From: Garcia nutans
Lineage: Eukaryota; Streptophyta; Magnoliopsida; Malpighiales; Euphorbiaceae
Direction: 5' to 3'
Length of the DNA stretch: 64,000 nt
NCBI GenBank assembly: GCA_947685225.1
Contig: CANTUV010000072.1
Coordinates: forward strand, 6,944,001-7,008,000
Made by a program: the position numbers and the translations under genes. Shown piece by piece: positions 52,698 to 63,926 of the stretch. Within the stretch, counting starts at the first letter, position 1. Each line of letters starts with the position of its first letter. Below the pieces are notes generated by a model. That model had not been told where the DNA came from. It saw nothing but the letters and a program-made list of their open reading frames with translations, and did no database searches.

Positions 52698-55270
52698 TGT
52701 AACACCCCTATACCCTTTATACGTACACAGAATGCTAAAACGATCGTAATATACGTATACTGAATATAGAGTTGCCACCATTTACTAAACAAATGACTCA
52801 TCCCCTTTTTAAAAGCATGAACAAATTTAAAACATTTAAAAGAAAGTATAAATACAAAAGATAAAGTGTTTATTTAAAAGCAGCGGAAAATATAATAATT
52901 ATTTACAAATACTTATACATCAAAACTCAAGTTTTACAAAACATAAAATATATAGATGTTTGGCAGTATGTCCTTGATCTTTAAGCTCCACTATCAACGT
53001 CTCAAAATCTAGACTCTACTAGGTCTAGAGGAACTCTCTGGTTCTTCCCTATCACTTGCGCGATGAATCACAATCGCGCTAAGCCAACGGCTTAGTGGTA
53101 CAAACTATAATAATATTATACTTTAATAAAATGCAAATGTCATAATCTCAAACATATAAACAATTCTCAAGAATCTCATTATTCATTTATTTCATCATTC
53201 ATAAGTCATATTGAAAACAAAGACAGACTTGGGCCCAAAAGACACTAATATGTTATTCAAAGTTTAGAGTTACTGCTTTAGTCTATAATCACAATGATCA
53301 AGCCCGTAGGCAATATATATATATCTCTATCCATGGATAGGGTAACAGACCCAGTCTCTTGGACCTCAACCCGCTAAACTCGAGGAGATCCTCAACCCGG
53401 CTAGACTGTTACCTATAACAGACCCAGTCTCTTAGACCACAACCCGAATAAACCTGAGGAAATCCTCAACCCGGCTAGACTGTTACTATAATTAACATTT
53501 CACATTTATCAACTGGAATCGGCTTACGACCCGGTCTTTTCACCTATCCAATACTTTATAGGCATGCCGCCAAACCCAGAACTCTGAAGGTTGAATGACA
53601 CATTAGACACATAATCTTTTCATTTATATCTTTATACATTTCTTTCTCATCATTATAGGCAACAATCATGGCTTCATATCTCATAATCAAAATAGGCAAC
53701 CATACCTCAATCATCTCATTAGCATCATCATAGCCAACAACCATGGCTTCATTTCTCATCAAGATAATATAAAATATCAATTGCATTAACATCATCATCA
53801 TATCCAATCACATTGGTTTTATATCTTATTATATCTCAAATCACATTATATCAATTCATCATTCAAGTATACACAACCAATTGCATTAACATACCTTTCA
53901 TAATTCATCAAATGTTTTAACCCTGTAATCAATTGCTTAGCATATGTATAATCAAATATGTTAAGTATCAAATCATATGAGTGTATGCAACAATGTAGTT
54001 TTTACTTACCTTAGGAACAACTCACACCAATCTACAACCTTTCTCTTTCAAGAATTCTTCACCACCTAGGTTAGGACAATTTAACCTCTTCAATACCTAA
54101 ACCAAAGGTGATAATACATACTCACTTAGAGATACATATGAGATAATAAGACTAAGAATCAACTAGGGCAAACCCTAAACATGACATGCTCAACAACACG
54201 GGCGTGTCACTGAACGTGTAATACATTCTATCTCACAGAAACATTGACACGTCCAACAACATGGGCGTGTTCATGGTCGTGTCAATTCCTCACCAACACA
54301 GTAGCTATGACACGCTCATTGACATGGGCGTGTCACTGCTCGTGTCCCCCATCCAAGAACACAGAATCATCGACACGCCCAAAGACTTGGCCGTGCTCAT
54401 GGGAGTGCCAGGCCAAAAACCCAGATTCCGGCAACATCAACAACACAACCAACAAATCACTTCCTTTCACCAAAATCCACTTGAAACAAACTTAGCTCAA
54501 CATACCCAAAAACCATAACAAACTTACAAAAACACCAAAAACAACTAAAAACATACATCCAACACAAATCAAAATCATCACCACAAACCCAAAACTCAAC
54601 CACAATACATTCACTTCTAACAACTTACTCTTTCCTTCAATCCAACCCCAAAATCCAAAATCAGTTGAACCAAACACTCTTAAACACATCTTAATCAAAC
54701 ATAATCACATACTATCAACAATCAACCCACAAACTCAAACACATCTTAAAAGAAAATAAAGGAATCAAGAGGAAACTTACCAAGGATGAAGAAACTCTTA
54801 AATTTCCACTTGATCACTTGAAAACTTCCTTAGATCTTGAGTTAAAAAGATCAAATCTCTACCTTGTTCTCTTGTTCCTTTGATAGCCAGCCAAATGAAA
54901 GAAAAGGAAAGAAAAGAAAATGAAAAGCAAGTGATCCACGTGAAGGAAGAAAGAAAGAAGAAACAAAGTCAAATCTCAACCACTTTTTCCTCAAAATCCT
55001 CTCCTCCAAGCTTTTATATTAAAATAATCCAAATATCTCATTCCACTCACTTAATTTTCCATTTCAATTAATTAACTTAATTAATTAAAATCATTAACTA
55101 ATCATCTTTGACCTCCACTAACTTGACTTATATATGTTGTATATATTTCCATATAAACAACATATAAACTCTCTCTTCACTTCATTTTTCTTTCCAAATA
55201 CACATATACACTTAAATCAATTACAACAATTATTATACTAAACTTCTAGGCCATACTTTGGGATATTACA
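52698..55270 (-). mobile_element. Chromovirus solo LTR in the LTR of element B
   Basis: TGTAACACCCC to GGATATTACA, 2573 bp; reversed, this reads TGTAATATCC...GGGGTGTTACA, matching the end of the E LTR (GGGGGTGTTACA). It contains the GTGACACG-type minisatellite in reverse (54180-54425) and no coding region. Flanks ATAAT and ATTAG do not match, and the host LTR lacks ~650 bp at this point, so a deletion removed one flank. A tandem block at 53340-53490 (AACCCGGCTAGACTGTTAC, two copies) is internal. Confidence 0.78.
54180..54425 (-). repeat. ACACGGGCGTGTC minisatellite in solo LTR
   Basis: Four units with ACACGGGCGTGTCAC / ACATGGGCGTGT and CGTGTCAATTCC-like partners. Same family as 3340-3635 in E. 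Confidence 0.65.
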
Positions 55271-56482
55271 ATTAGGGTTTAAAAAATTAGGGTTTAAAGT
55301 TTTAAAGGAGTTAGAGTTTGATATTTTAGGTTTAGAAGTTGAATTAGGGTTTTAGTGTTTTAGAATTAAGGTCTCGGGTGATGAATTTGAATTAGGATTT
55401 AGAAAGACAATTTGATGATTTCATGAGGTTTTATGAATTTAAACAAACGGATTGAAGTTTTTATAAATAGAAAAGATTTTTTTATTGTTTTTTGAAAGAA
55501 ACAATACCAAGTTTAAAATTTTAAAAGAAACAGAATTTTAAATTCTAGTTTTGTGGAAAAATATGTTCAATTAGAGTTTTAAAATTTTTAAGAAGAAAAA
55601 ATAACCATTTTAAGTCTTTTTGGAAAATAAAGTAACGTATTAGTGTTTTAACTATGGAAAAACTAAATTAAAGTTCTAAGGTTTTTGATTTAAAAAAAAA
55701 TTTCATAGATTATGCTACTGTGAAAAAGTAAAACCAAAAGAATTTAACATACCTCCTTTTATTGATTCTCCAAAAATAATTCTTCTTGGATGAACAAGAA
55801 CAAAGACAATTGCTGCCTTTGAATTGCTGTTCCAGAAAAAGTTGAATTGAATTGCTTCTTTTCCTTCCTTGATTTGGTTTCAAATTTTCCAAGCTACTGT
55901 TGGATTTTCGGCCTCCCTTAAAATTAATTGCCTTTGGTCCTTATTTATAGTGGTTTGATGTGGTTTATTCCTAATTAGTTAAGGCAAGTAATATTAATAA
56001 AAAAAAGAAACTGAAACCTAATCGAATTAGGTTTAGAAAAATTTGCGTCGAAAAAAATTGTGCTGCCGAAAAAATTGCCTCAGGAAAAAATACGCTAGCA
56101 AAAAAAAACTGCCGCAGAAAACGGAAGTAGTGGGCGGGCTGGGGCGTCGCCGGCAGGAAATTCCTGTGGGCTACTTATTCGCCCGCAAGATTTTCCTGCG
56201 GGCAAAATAGAAAATCTATTTCGCTTGCAGGAATTTCCTGCGAGCGAAATGCCTACGGGCCCGCGCGACAATTTTATCATCGCCGATTTTTCAGACTCCG
56301 ATTTTTATTTTTATTTTTATTTTTTATTTTATTTGTTTATTTTTATTTTTTATTAATAAAAATTAGATACTAAAGCAAAAAATTATTTAAAAAAATTATT
56401 TTGGACCAATTAGACAACAAAAATCATTTTGGGCTAAATAAAACATATTGGACCGGATTGGGTAAAAAATTAAAGGTCTACA
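55271..56482 (-). repeat. 3' LTR of element B, proximal part
   Basis: From ATTAGGGTTT to GGTCTACA next to the PPT. It contains TTAGGG words, a GC-rich block 56090-56280, and a strong inverted repeat at 56218-56250. Confidence 0.87.
56218..56250. repeat. 16 bp inverted repeat in GC-rich LTR block (B)
   Basis: ATTTCGCTTGCAGGAA, a one-base centre, then TTCCTGCGAGCGAAAT: 16 bp arms with a single G-T type mismatch. It is part of the GC-rich island near the start of each Tat LTR here. Confidence 0.8.
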
Positions 56483-56499
56483 GTTTGCCCCCTGCTTGA
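56483..56499 (-). other. Polypurine tract of element B
   Basis: Minus strand TCAAGCAGGGGGCAAAC directly before the 3' LTR. Confidence 0.9.
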
Positions 56500-56544
56500 A
56501 AAATCTTAAACTTTAGTGAAAAGCAATAAGACTTAATTTTTGAG

Positions 56545-57320
56545 ATGGCTGAGGTTTTGGGTTCTGGACCTAAAGAAAAATTTGGGTTCTGGACCCAGTT
56601 CGAGTTTTGGACTCAAGGATAATTCTAGGTTCTCGACCTAAGGAAAATTTGGGTTCTGGATCCGGTTCGAGTTCTAGACTCAAGGATGATTCTAGGTTCT
56701 AGACCTAAGGAAAATTTGGATTCTGGACCCGGTTCAAGTTCTGGACTCAAGGATAATTTTAGGTTCTAGACCCGGTTCGAGTTCTGGACTCAAGGATGAT
56801 TATAGGTTCTGGACCTAAAGAAAAATTTGGGTTCTGGACCCAGTTCGAGTTCTGGACTCAAGGATGATTCTAGGTTCTGGACGTGAAGAAAAATTTGGGT
56901 TCTGGACCCAGTTCGAGTTCTAGACTCAAGGATAATTCTAGGTTCTCGACCTAAGGAAAATTTGGGTTCTGGACCCTATTCGAGTTCTAGACTCAAGGAT
57001 GATTCTAGGTTCTAGACCTAAGGAAAATTTGGGTTTTGGACTCTGTTCAAGTTTTGGACTCAAGGATAATTCTAGGTTCTCAACCTAAAGAAAATTTGGG
57101 TTCTGGACCCGGTTCGAGTTCTGGACTCAAGGATGATTCTAGGTTCTGGACCTAAAGAAAAATTTGGGTTCTGGACCCGAGCTAAGTTCTGCACTTAAAA
57201 ATAATTCTAGGTTCTGGACCTAATGGTAAACTTGGGTTCTGGACCCGGTTCGAGTTCTGGACTCAAGGATAATTCTAGGTTCTGGACGTAAAAAAAATTT
57301 GGATTTTTGACCCGAGCTAA
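56545..57320 (-). repeat. TCTGG quasi-palindrome minisatellite (B)
   Basis: Units with AGGTTCTGGACCT, GGGTTCTGGACCC and GAGTTCTGGACTC; here the third hairpin of most units is GAGT/ACTC where C has AAGT/ACTT, so both arms changed together between the two arrays. Confidence 0.85.
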
Positions 57321-57353
57321 TAAAAAAGTTTGGCTAATTTTTAAACATGTCTT

Positions 57354-57368
57354 CTTATTGCCCCCTGG
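57354..57368 (-). other. Second purine-rich tract (B)
   Basis: ATTGCCCCCTGGGTG on plus, CAGGGGGCAAT on the element's sense strand; same context as in A and C. Confidence 0.45.
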
Positions 57369-57449
57369 GTGTATAAATATTTATATACCTGCAATTATTT
57401 GAATGATTAAAATGAATAAATGAATTTATTGTTTATTTACTGTGTAGTC

Positions 57450-57700
57450 ACTGTTCATGCACTATTTACTATTTATAAATAGTAAATTTACTGTTCATAA
57501 ATAGTATTAAATAGTATTTACTATGGAAAAAGTAATTTTACTATTCACCAATAGTAATACTATTTATAAATAGTAATATTTACTATTTATCAATAGTAAT
57601 ACTATTTATAAATAGTGACATTTACTATTTATCAATAGTAATACTATTTATGAATAGTAAAATTTACTATTTATAAATAGTAACATTTACTGTTTATGAA
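57450..57700 (+). repeat. AT-rich palindrome array upstream of the PMD promoter (B)
   Basis: About ten words like ACTATTTATAAATAGTA. The stretch 57464-57487 is a perfect 24 bp palindrome. The array ends ~40 bp before the TATA box. Confidence 0.8.
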
Positions 57701-57737
57701 CAGTTTTGAATTTGTTTTCTTTTGCTTGCCGTTCCTC

Positions 57738-57744
57738 TATAAAA
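57738..57744 (+). promoter_or_regulatory. TATA box of antisense PMD gene (B)
   Basis: TATAAAA 102 bp upstream of the start codon at 57840, preceded by TTGCCGTTCCTC, which is also found before the C TATA box (TTGCCGTTTCTC). Confidence 0.7.
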
Positions 57745-57839
57745 GGCCATCAATTCTTCATTTCATTTCGCAATTTCAATTTCAATTTTGTAATTCTCTC
57801 AAATTTCTTTTCAATTTCAGCATATATTTTTCAAAAACA

Positions 57840-60109
57840 ATGCATGCTTCGAGGTCGTGGACTCATTCTAATACCGAGTTATTGAAGTTTATTCGGCATC
57901 ATGAAGACGAAAATCTAGATATACTGGCCAGGATGCCGCTCCATCGCAGTTCCAACCAAAAGAGCGAGGTAATTACTTTTCCCCTTTTTTATATATTTAT
58001 TTATATATATATATATTTATTTTATTATTTTATTATTTTCTTTTATTATTATTATTTTTGTTTTTTTTATTGTGAAAATAAATTAATTTAAATAGATAAA
58101 ATAACACGTACTTACTTGGTATTAACTTACCTGGGTCTGTGTTAGCATGATCGTTGTGTCGTTCGGGCTGGAGGGTGTATTTATAAAGCCGACAATGGTA
58201 TGTTGAAGTGCCTTCTCGGGTAAGGCGGATTATCCGAGATTGCGGTTTTGAGCAGTTCATCTTACAATTGCCTTCCGAAGAATATCAAATAGACCGAAGC
58301 GTAGTCCAGGTGCTTGCAGAGCGATGGCTGGATACAACTCACACTTTTCACTTGCCCATTGGGGAGATGACAATTGGTCCAGTCGATTTTACTGCCATAA
58401 CCGGCCTTCGATATGATGGTGCTCCGGTTCCTCTGACCAATGAAATTTTAACATTTGAAGAAATTCAAAAATTAATTGGTATCGAACTGTCATATAAAGG
58501 GCCTTTTAAGATAAAAATTGAGCCGATTCGCAGTTATTGGATTAACTACGAAGGTTGGATTGGCAGAAACAGGGCCGAACAATATGCTCGAGGATTTTTA
58601 TTATATCTGCTCGGGTCGACCATCTTAGGCAGCACAGAATCATCCATTCACTTGTCAGTGTTAAGTGCCCTTTCTTATCTCAGAATGGTACCGTCTTCTG
58701 GCTGGGGTGAAACTGGTCTCGCATGTCTTTACCATGGCCTTGATAAGCTTTGCCGAAACAAGAATTCTTTTGTCCTCCAATGTCTTTTCCCTCTTTTCTT
58801 GCATGAATGTGATCTTTATTGTTATTGTAGATATGGGCATATGAACACAACCTCGTGAGGGTACCTGATATTTCCCGAGAGAGAATCGGGTATCCTAGAT
58901 TAAATTACTGGTTGTCCGATCGTGTGGATGTTCCCGGCTCTCATCATGTGCATACTCATCGCTTTGTGTTGAGCCGCTTAACCTGGGATCAGGTAAAATA
59001 ACATTAGTATGCTTTAAATTTTATGTGAAAATTTTACTTACCTTATGTTATCCTGCAGGTGAATTTGGCCTGGTGGAATCCAAAAGAACGAGCAAACTGG
59101 TCTCCTTTGATGAGGGCCGCACTGTCTTTCCAACATTCTCGCTGAATTATTGTTGGCCCAGTGTCTAGTGGCTGGTTTCTCGGGGAGAGAGTTTATGAAT
59201 GGTTTCTCGGTCCAGATCAGCGGAGGTTTCTGATTCAAATCCCAAAATACACTTTAAATATTATGTCGATGTCGGAAGATGCTTGGTGGTCGGCCCGGTA
59301 TGGTTATAATATCGAGTCATTTTTCTATTTACCGGGTCCATTTTATGCCCGTTTTATTCAACTGAGACTCTTGCACTTTGATGTATCTCCTGTCGATGTG
59401 CGGGAGATTTCTGATGGAAATGAGGGTAGAGATGAGGAGGAGCATCACGGAGATGTAGGAGAGTCTGTTCCACATCTCGGGGCTAGTACTTCTCAGGTAA
59501 AATTTTTACCACTTCTCCCTTGCAACTACTTTTCCTTTCTTTGATTCTTTAATGATTGTTACAGGCTGTTGGCTCGTTTGATCACGAGGCTAGACCTTCT
59601 TTCACTGCCCCTTCGTTTGCTCATTCTAGCCTGCCGGATACGCCATCTCATCCGCAGGGTATTGATATGAACTACCTGGTACGTTCCTCATTTCATAATA
59701 GTTTATGCTATATGTATGCCTGATTATGTATGCTCTTACCTTTTTCCTTCTTGGCTCACAGCGGATGCTCGAAGAACAAAATAAGAAACTTCAAGAAGAG
59801 TTGGCTGCAAGTTGTCAGCAGGCTTCTCATTTTGAAAGTTTATATAATCAATCCGAACAAAATTTTCGTAACTTTCGATTTCGGGGAATGAGGGATCCCG
59901 GTGCTTCTTCATCGAGAGGCCCCTAGACTGATGAACATGAGATCCTTTCGTCTGCTTCTGATGAAAACCATGACAAATCGAAACTCCAAGGCAATAGGGA
60001 TTTTAGTTCTTCTGCTTTGGATGATCCCGGGATGAGTAATTTGCCCCCTCCTCCAACAGGAGACGACTTTTTCAGGTCTTTATTTGGTGACCTACCACCA
60101 CCCTCTTAG
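57840..60109 (+). pseudogene. Antisense PMD gene of element B, six exons
   Basis: Exons: 57840-57968, 58146 to ~58773, 58831-58992, 59059-59496, 59565-59678, 59762-60109. Exons 1, 3 and 5 have the same lengths as in C (129, 162, 114 nt), all phase 0. PMD motifs: THTFHLPIGEMTIGPVDFTA, SYWINYEGWIGRNRAEQYAR, GETGLACLYHGLDKLCRNKN. The tail has a short coiled coil (RMLEEQNKKLQEELAAS) and an acidic, Ser-rich end. Lesions: a one-base loss in exon 2 near 58190 (A has GCCCGACAA), a ~35 bp deletion that removes the end of exon 2 and the intron 2 donor, TGA at about 59143 (CGC TGA in SRRII position), TAG in exon 6. The likely role is as for C. Confidence 0.85.
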
Positions 60110-60535
60110 TGATATGTAAACATTGTAGCGATTGTAAAACATTGTACAATAATAAAAACTATACAATTTTCCTCTTTACTGTAATCCTTCTTTTCCCCCT
60201 TTTTTTATTATTTTTTCGTTACTGCAATTTTTTTTTTGCATATTTTTTCATTACTGCAAATTTTCTTTTTTTTTTGGTTATTTTTTTATATAGTAATATC
60301 CACTTCTTTTGTTAAACCAAATCCAAAGTGGAAAAAGAAATTGTGACCACTTCCTTTCCTTATGCCATATGGTCTTATCCTTTCCCATCATCTTTTCCAT
60401 TTCACTTTTGGAAAAGGTTTATTTTCTTCTATATAAATTACCTTGCATGCCATATTTTAATTCATAAACCAAAAATCTCCCTCTTTCAACGTGAAGACCC
60501 TTTTAACAATTTTGGTTCTCCTTTATTCATCAACC
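60110..60535 (+). promoter_or_regulatory. Spacer and promoter of antisense DUF7745 gene (B)
   Basis: T-rich stretch (60180-60300) after the PMD stop, then TATATAAA at 60430-60437, ~100 bp upstream of the ATG at 60536. No other gene is seen. Confidence 0.55.
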
Positions 60536-61740
60536 ATGACTGAGCACCATTTAAAGAAAATAAAAATTCTATTTAAGAATATGGATGCCATCAATTGGAA
60601 GCAAATTTCATGGTCAAAACTTGATGTTTTAAAATGTTTTCAAAATGTCAAATTGGACCACTCCTTCTTACATGCCGTGGCTTCCTTGTGGGATACGGAT
60701 TCTAGGGTATTTAGATTTAATGGCTTTGAAACGTGTCCCTTGATTAAAGAATTTGAGGCCATCCTTGGACATCCCAATAATCAACAAATGGCGTTACCCA
60801 CATTGATTTCCAAGACTCAATAGAAGATGAAGATGTTATTTCAAATTCCAAAACCCGAAGTTCTTCGATTGATGAGAGGTGAAAAAATTATACTTGCTCC
60901 TTTGATTGACTTTTGTTTTTCTCATTTGGCTCCTACTAAGGCATGGGGATGCATGCTTTGTCTTTGCTTGCTCGGCCAATTCTTGTTTGTTTCTTCTGAT
61001 GGCGATGTTGATCCACGAGTATTGGATATTATGGACCAAATGGAAGGAGGCTTGTCTCCGGTACCTGTGATCTTAGCAGAGACCTTAGTTGGATTAGACC
61101 AATTTAAATCGAGATTGTCAAAGAGACTGACTGGGAGTCTGTTGCTGCTTCAGGTAATTACCTAAACTGCCCTTTCGGGTTTTCAATTTAGGTTTTCTTT
61201 TTTCTTTTTATCGCTCTAACTTTTACCTAGTCCGCCCATGCTGGTTTTCGAAACTAGCGAGCTGTCCTAATTTTTGCCTAAGCTGCCCTTGCGGGTTTTC
61301 AACTTAGCGGGCTTTTTTTTTAACTTAATTTTTCTTCATGGATTTGGCTTTAGGAGCGCCTTTGTTTGCTTGATACTCCTGCCATGGATTTTACTAGATA
61401 CCTGCCACGTCATCATTCTGCTAGGAAGCTACTCCATCCTGCTTCTTCATATGCTGACTGGGTTGACTGGATCCACTCACGCTCTGAAGTCAATATCCGT
61501 TGGTTGGTACCTTGGTGGAAGATTTCTCGTATCACCATGCAGACATACTTGATGTATGTTCCCCTTGCTGCTCTTCGTCAAGGTACATGCTATGATCCTC
61601 GCCGACTTGGGCATCAGTATGAAGCTGAGCCTCGTGATTCTAACTTTGTTCCTGACTTAGACATGCCTTGCTTGACTGAAGCCTACTTGGATCGGTTAAG
61701 GCAAAGCAGGCCTGCACGTTACACTTATCGATTGCCATAG
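60536..61740 (+). pseudogene. Antisense DUF7745-like gene of element B, two exons
   Basis: Exon 1 60536-61153 (206 codons), intron 61154-61353 (GT-AG), exon 2 61354-61740 (129 codons), phase 0. One premature TAG at 60821-60823 (A has CAA) is the only lesion I see. The protein has HSFLHAVASLWDTDSRVFRF, CPLIKEFEAILGHP, LCLLGQFLFVSSDGDVDPRV, SPVPVILAETLVGLDQFKS, then RYLPRHHSARKLLHP, NIRWLVPWWKISRITMQTYL and MYVPLAALRQGTCYDPRRLG. This order (W-D-x-x-x-R-x-F-x-F, E-F/Y-x-x-I/L-L, PVxAET, VPL..LRQ) fits plant DUF7745. No signal peptide or membrane helix is evident beyond one hydrophobic stretch around GCMLCLCLLGQFLFV. Function unknown. Confidence 0.75.
61154..61310 (+). repeat. Hairpin repeat cluster in DUF7745 intron (B)
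   Basis: Three units (CTGCCCTTTCGGGTTTTCAA with flanking CTA and TAG arms), the reverse of those in A 19140-19300. Confidence 0.72.
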
Positions 61741-61980
61741 ATTTTACATTTGTCAATTCAGAAAGTGTTTTGTTAGGATGAAAAATAACTAAAGTAATAA
61801 AAGATGCTTCTTTTCCATTTATAATTTGTCATCACCTTTTGTAATTATGATTATTTATTTCATCTGTATCTGGTCAAATACTTATAACAGTGCACATAGA
61901 ATAATTTTAACATTAATTCTGTTTTATTAAATTGGGGAACAACCAAACATAAAGCCATCATACACAAGATCACTCTTGTT
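61741..61980. other. 3' flank of antisense DUF7745 gene (B)
   Basis: AT-rich, colinear with A 18481-18716 in reverse. No gene is seen. Confidence 0.5.
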
Positions 61981-62135
61981 GCCAATTAGCCCTTTCGGGT
62001 TTTCTAATTGACGATTTTCTCTCATTTAGCCCTAACTGTTGCCTAGCCAGCCCTTTCGGGTTTTTAAAACTACCAGACTGCTCTAACTTTTACCTAGGCT
62101 GCCCTTTTTGGGTTTTCAACCTAGCGAGCTTCTTT
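61980..62135 (-). repeat. Hairpin repeat cluster at the pol / cassette junction (B)
   Basis: Three units with GCCCTTTCGGG or GCCCTTTTTGGG cores and CCTAG/CTAGC arms, between the antisense gene's 3' flank and the integrase stop, as in A. Confidence 0.72.
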
Positions 62136-62149
62136 TTCCCTTTTTTCTA

Positions 62150-63070
62150 TCATACACAAAACCTCTTCAACCTGTCAATGTTTACTGGCTCACTAAATTT
62201 GTTCCCATCCATGTCTGATAACTTCATCGCACCTTTGCTCATGACTTGTTTCACGACATATGGCCCTACCCAGCTAGGTCTGAACTTTCCTCTTGGATCA
62301 GATACATTAGGCTTACATTGCTTCAACACCAAATTTTTGTCTCTAAATTTTCTAACTTTGACCCTTCTATTGTAGGCCCGAGCTATCTTCTTTTGATATA
62401 GTTGGTGATGATATAACGCCTTTAATCTTCTCTCTTCTAATAGATCTAATTGTGTGTATCTACTTGCTACCCATTCTGTTTCAGGCAGTTCAGCTTCCAA
62501 GACTACTCTTAGTGACTTGATCTCAATTTCAATTGGCAATACCGCTTCCATCCCATAAACCAAAGAGAACGGTGTCATCCCAGTAGGTGTTCGCACACTT
62601 GTCCTATATCCCCATAAAGCAAAGGGAAGCATTTCCAACTAGTCCCTGTAAGTCTTGGTCATCTTGGACAGAATTTGCTTAATTGTCTTGTTCGTTTCTT
62701 CTACTACACCATTAGCCTTTGGTCTATAAGGAGAGGATCGATGATGATGGATTTAGTACTTCGAGAATAAATCCTTAACTGCTCCTTGAAACTGTACCCA
62801 GTTGTCTGATATCACACTATGCAGGACCCCATATCTGTAGATGAGATTCTTTTCGATAAACCTAGCCATTTGACTTGCACCCAGCTTGTTGAAGGATTCG
62901 GCTTCGACCCATTTTGAAAAATAATCAACTGCTACTACAATGAAACGGTGACCGTTTGAGGCTGTCGGATGTATTTCTCCTATAATTTCGATACCTCCAG
63001 GTGGCAAATGGCCAGGGTGAAGACATTGAATGCAGTTCTTCAGGAGGCATGTGATTCAAGTTACCATGCA
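62150..63070 (-). pseudogene. Element B integrase, catalytic and C-terminal parts
   Basis: Minus strand. 63007-62753: GGIEIIGEIHP (first catalytic Asp replaced by Glu), HRFIVVAVDYFSKWVEAESF, VISDNWVQFQG (second Asp present, the following Gly is Trp), then a stop and frame change. The third acidic residue is intact in VVEETNKTIKQIL near 62700. 62638-62150: MLPFALWGYRTSVRTPTGMT, PFSLVYGMEAVLPIEIE, and the C-terminal VGPYVVKQVMSKGAMKLSDM, ending VNIDRLKRFCV. It complements A, which keeps both Asp but has lost the Glu. Confidence 0.88.
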
Positions 63071-63071
63071 T

Positions 63072-63926
63072 CTAACATTGCTGGCACTTCTTTACAAACT
63101 CAATACAGTCTTTCTCCATGGTCAACCAATAGTAACATTGTCGAATAATCTTCTTAACTAGGGCCAAACCACTCATGTGCAAACCGCAACTTCCTGTATG
63201 TATTTCTGACATGATGCGCTCCACTTCAGGCTTTCTTAAACATCTCAAATGTACTCCATCAGGCCATCTTCGATATAACTCCCCATGGAAGGAGATGTTT
63301 TGCAATGACCACTGCCTTATGGCTCTTCTCTCTTTCTTTGTTGTCCTCGGCGGGTATTCTCTTTCTTCCAAAAATTGCCTTATAGTATCATACCACGCAT
63401 CATGGTCTGTATCAATTTCCATGATTGTTTCATATTCATAGCAAGGAGTTGATGAACTGGTCAAGATCAGAGGCTTAAGGAATAGGCTGGCAGGATTTTT
63501 CCATACCGAAGCCAATGTGGCCAGGGCATCAGCCATCGGATTTTCTTCTCTTGACAGGTGTATAAACCTACACTCCTTAAAATTCTTCTTAATCATGGTC
63601 AAGTAATGGTGGTATGGTTTCAATTTTTCCTCTTTTAACTCCCACTCTCCATTTACTTGGGATACTACTAGCAACGAATCACCATAAACTTCCACCTTAT
63701 CCACCTTCATAACCATTAGGGTTTCCAAACCGAAAATACAAGCTTCGTACTCCACCATATTATTGGTTGCCCTAAATTTCAATTTTTTGGCTAAAGGGAT
63801 GAGTTTCCCTTTGGGCGATTCTAGTATAACTCCCAAACCTTCTCCTTTCCTGTTTACTGCTACATCAAAATACATTTTCCACCCTTGTACTTCAATTGCT
63901 TCTAAATGTTCATCTGGAAATTCCAA
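63072..63926 (-). CDS. Element B archaeal-type RNase H and integrase zinc domain
   Basis: 285 open codons. First ~150 residues: GWKMYFDVAVNRKGEGLGVI, ATNNMVEYEACIFGLETLMV, VEVYGDSLLVVSQVNGEWEL, LSREENPMADALATLASVW, with the D-E-D-D-type acidic positions (YFD, EYEA, YGDS, MADAL) all present. The rest is the linker and integrase HHCC domain (EIHTGSCGLHMSGLALVKKI, EFVKKCQQC). This is the most intact copy of the second RNase H here. The upstream RNase H end (GRAVAEFLAQ) continues to the window edge in the same orientation, with a TAA just before this ORF (FLAQ then stop). Confidence 0.88.
   Translation of the reverse strand: MEFPDEHLEAIEVQGWKMYFDVAVNRKGEGLGVILESPKGKLIPLAKKLKFRATNNMVEYEACIFGLETLMVMKVDKVEVYGDSLLVVSQVNGEWELKEEKLKPYHHYLTMIKKNFKECRFIHLSREENPMADALATLASVWKNPASLFLKPLILTSSSTPCYEYETIMEIDTDHDAWYDTIRQFLEEREYPPRTTKKERRAIRQWSLQNISFHGELYRRWPDGVHLRCLRKPEVERIMSEIHTGSCGLHMSGLALVKKIIRQCYYWLTMEKDCIEFVKKCQQC

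Noticed and set aside
54244..54518. Two overlapping plus-strand ORFs of 83-85 codons
   Set aside because: Both lie on the LTR minisatellite and have no family resemblance.
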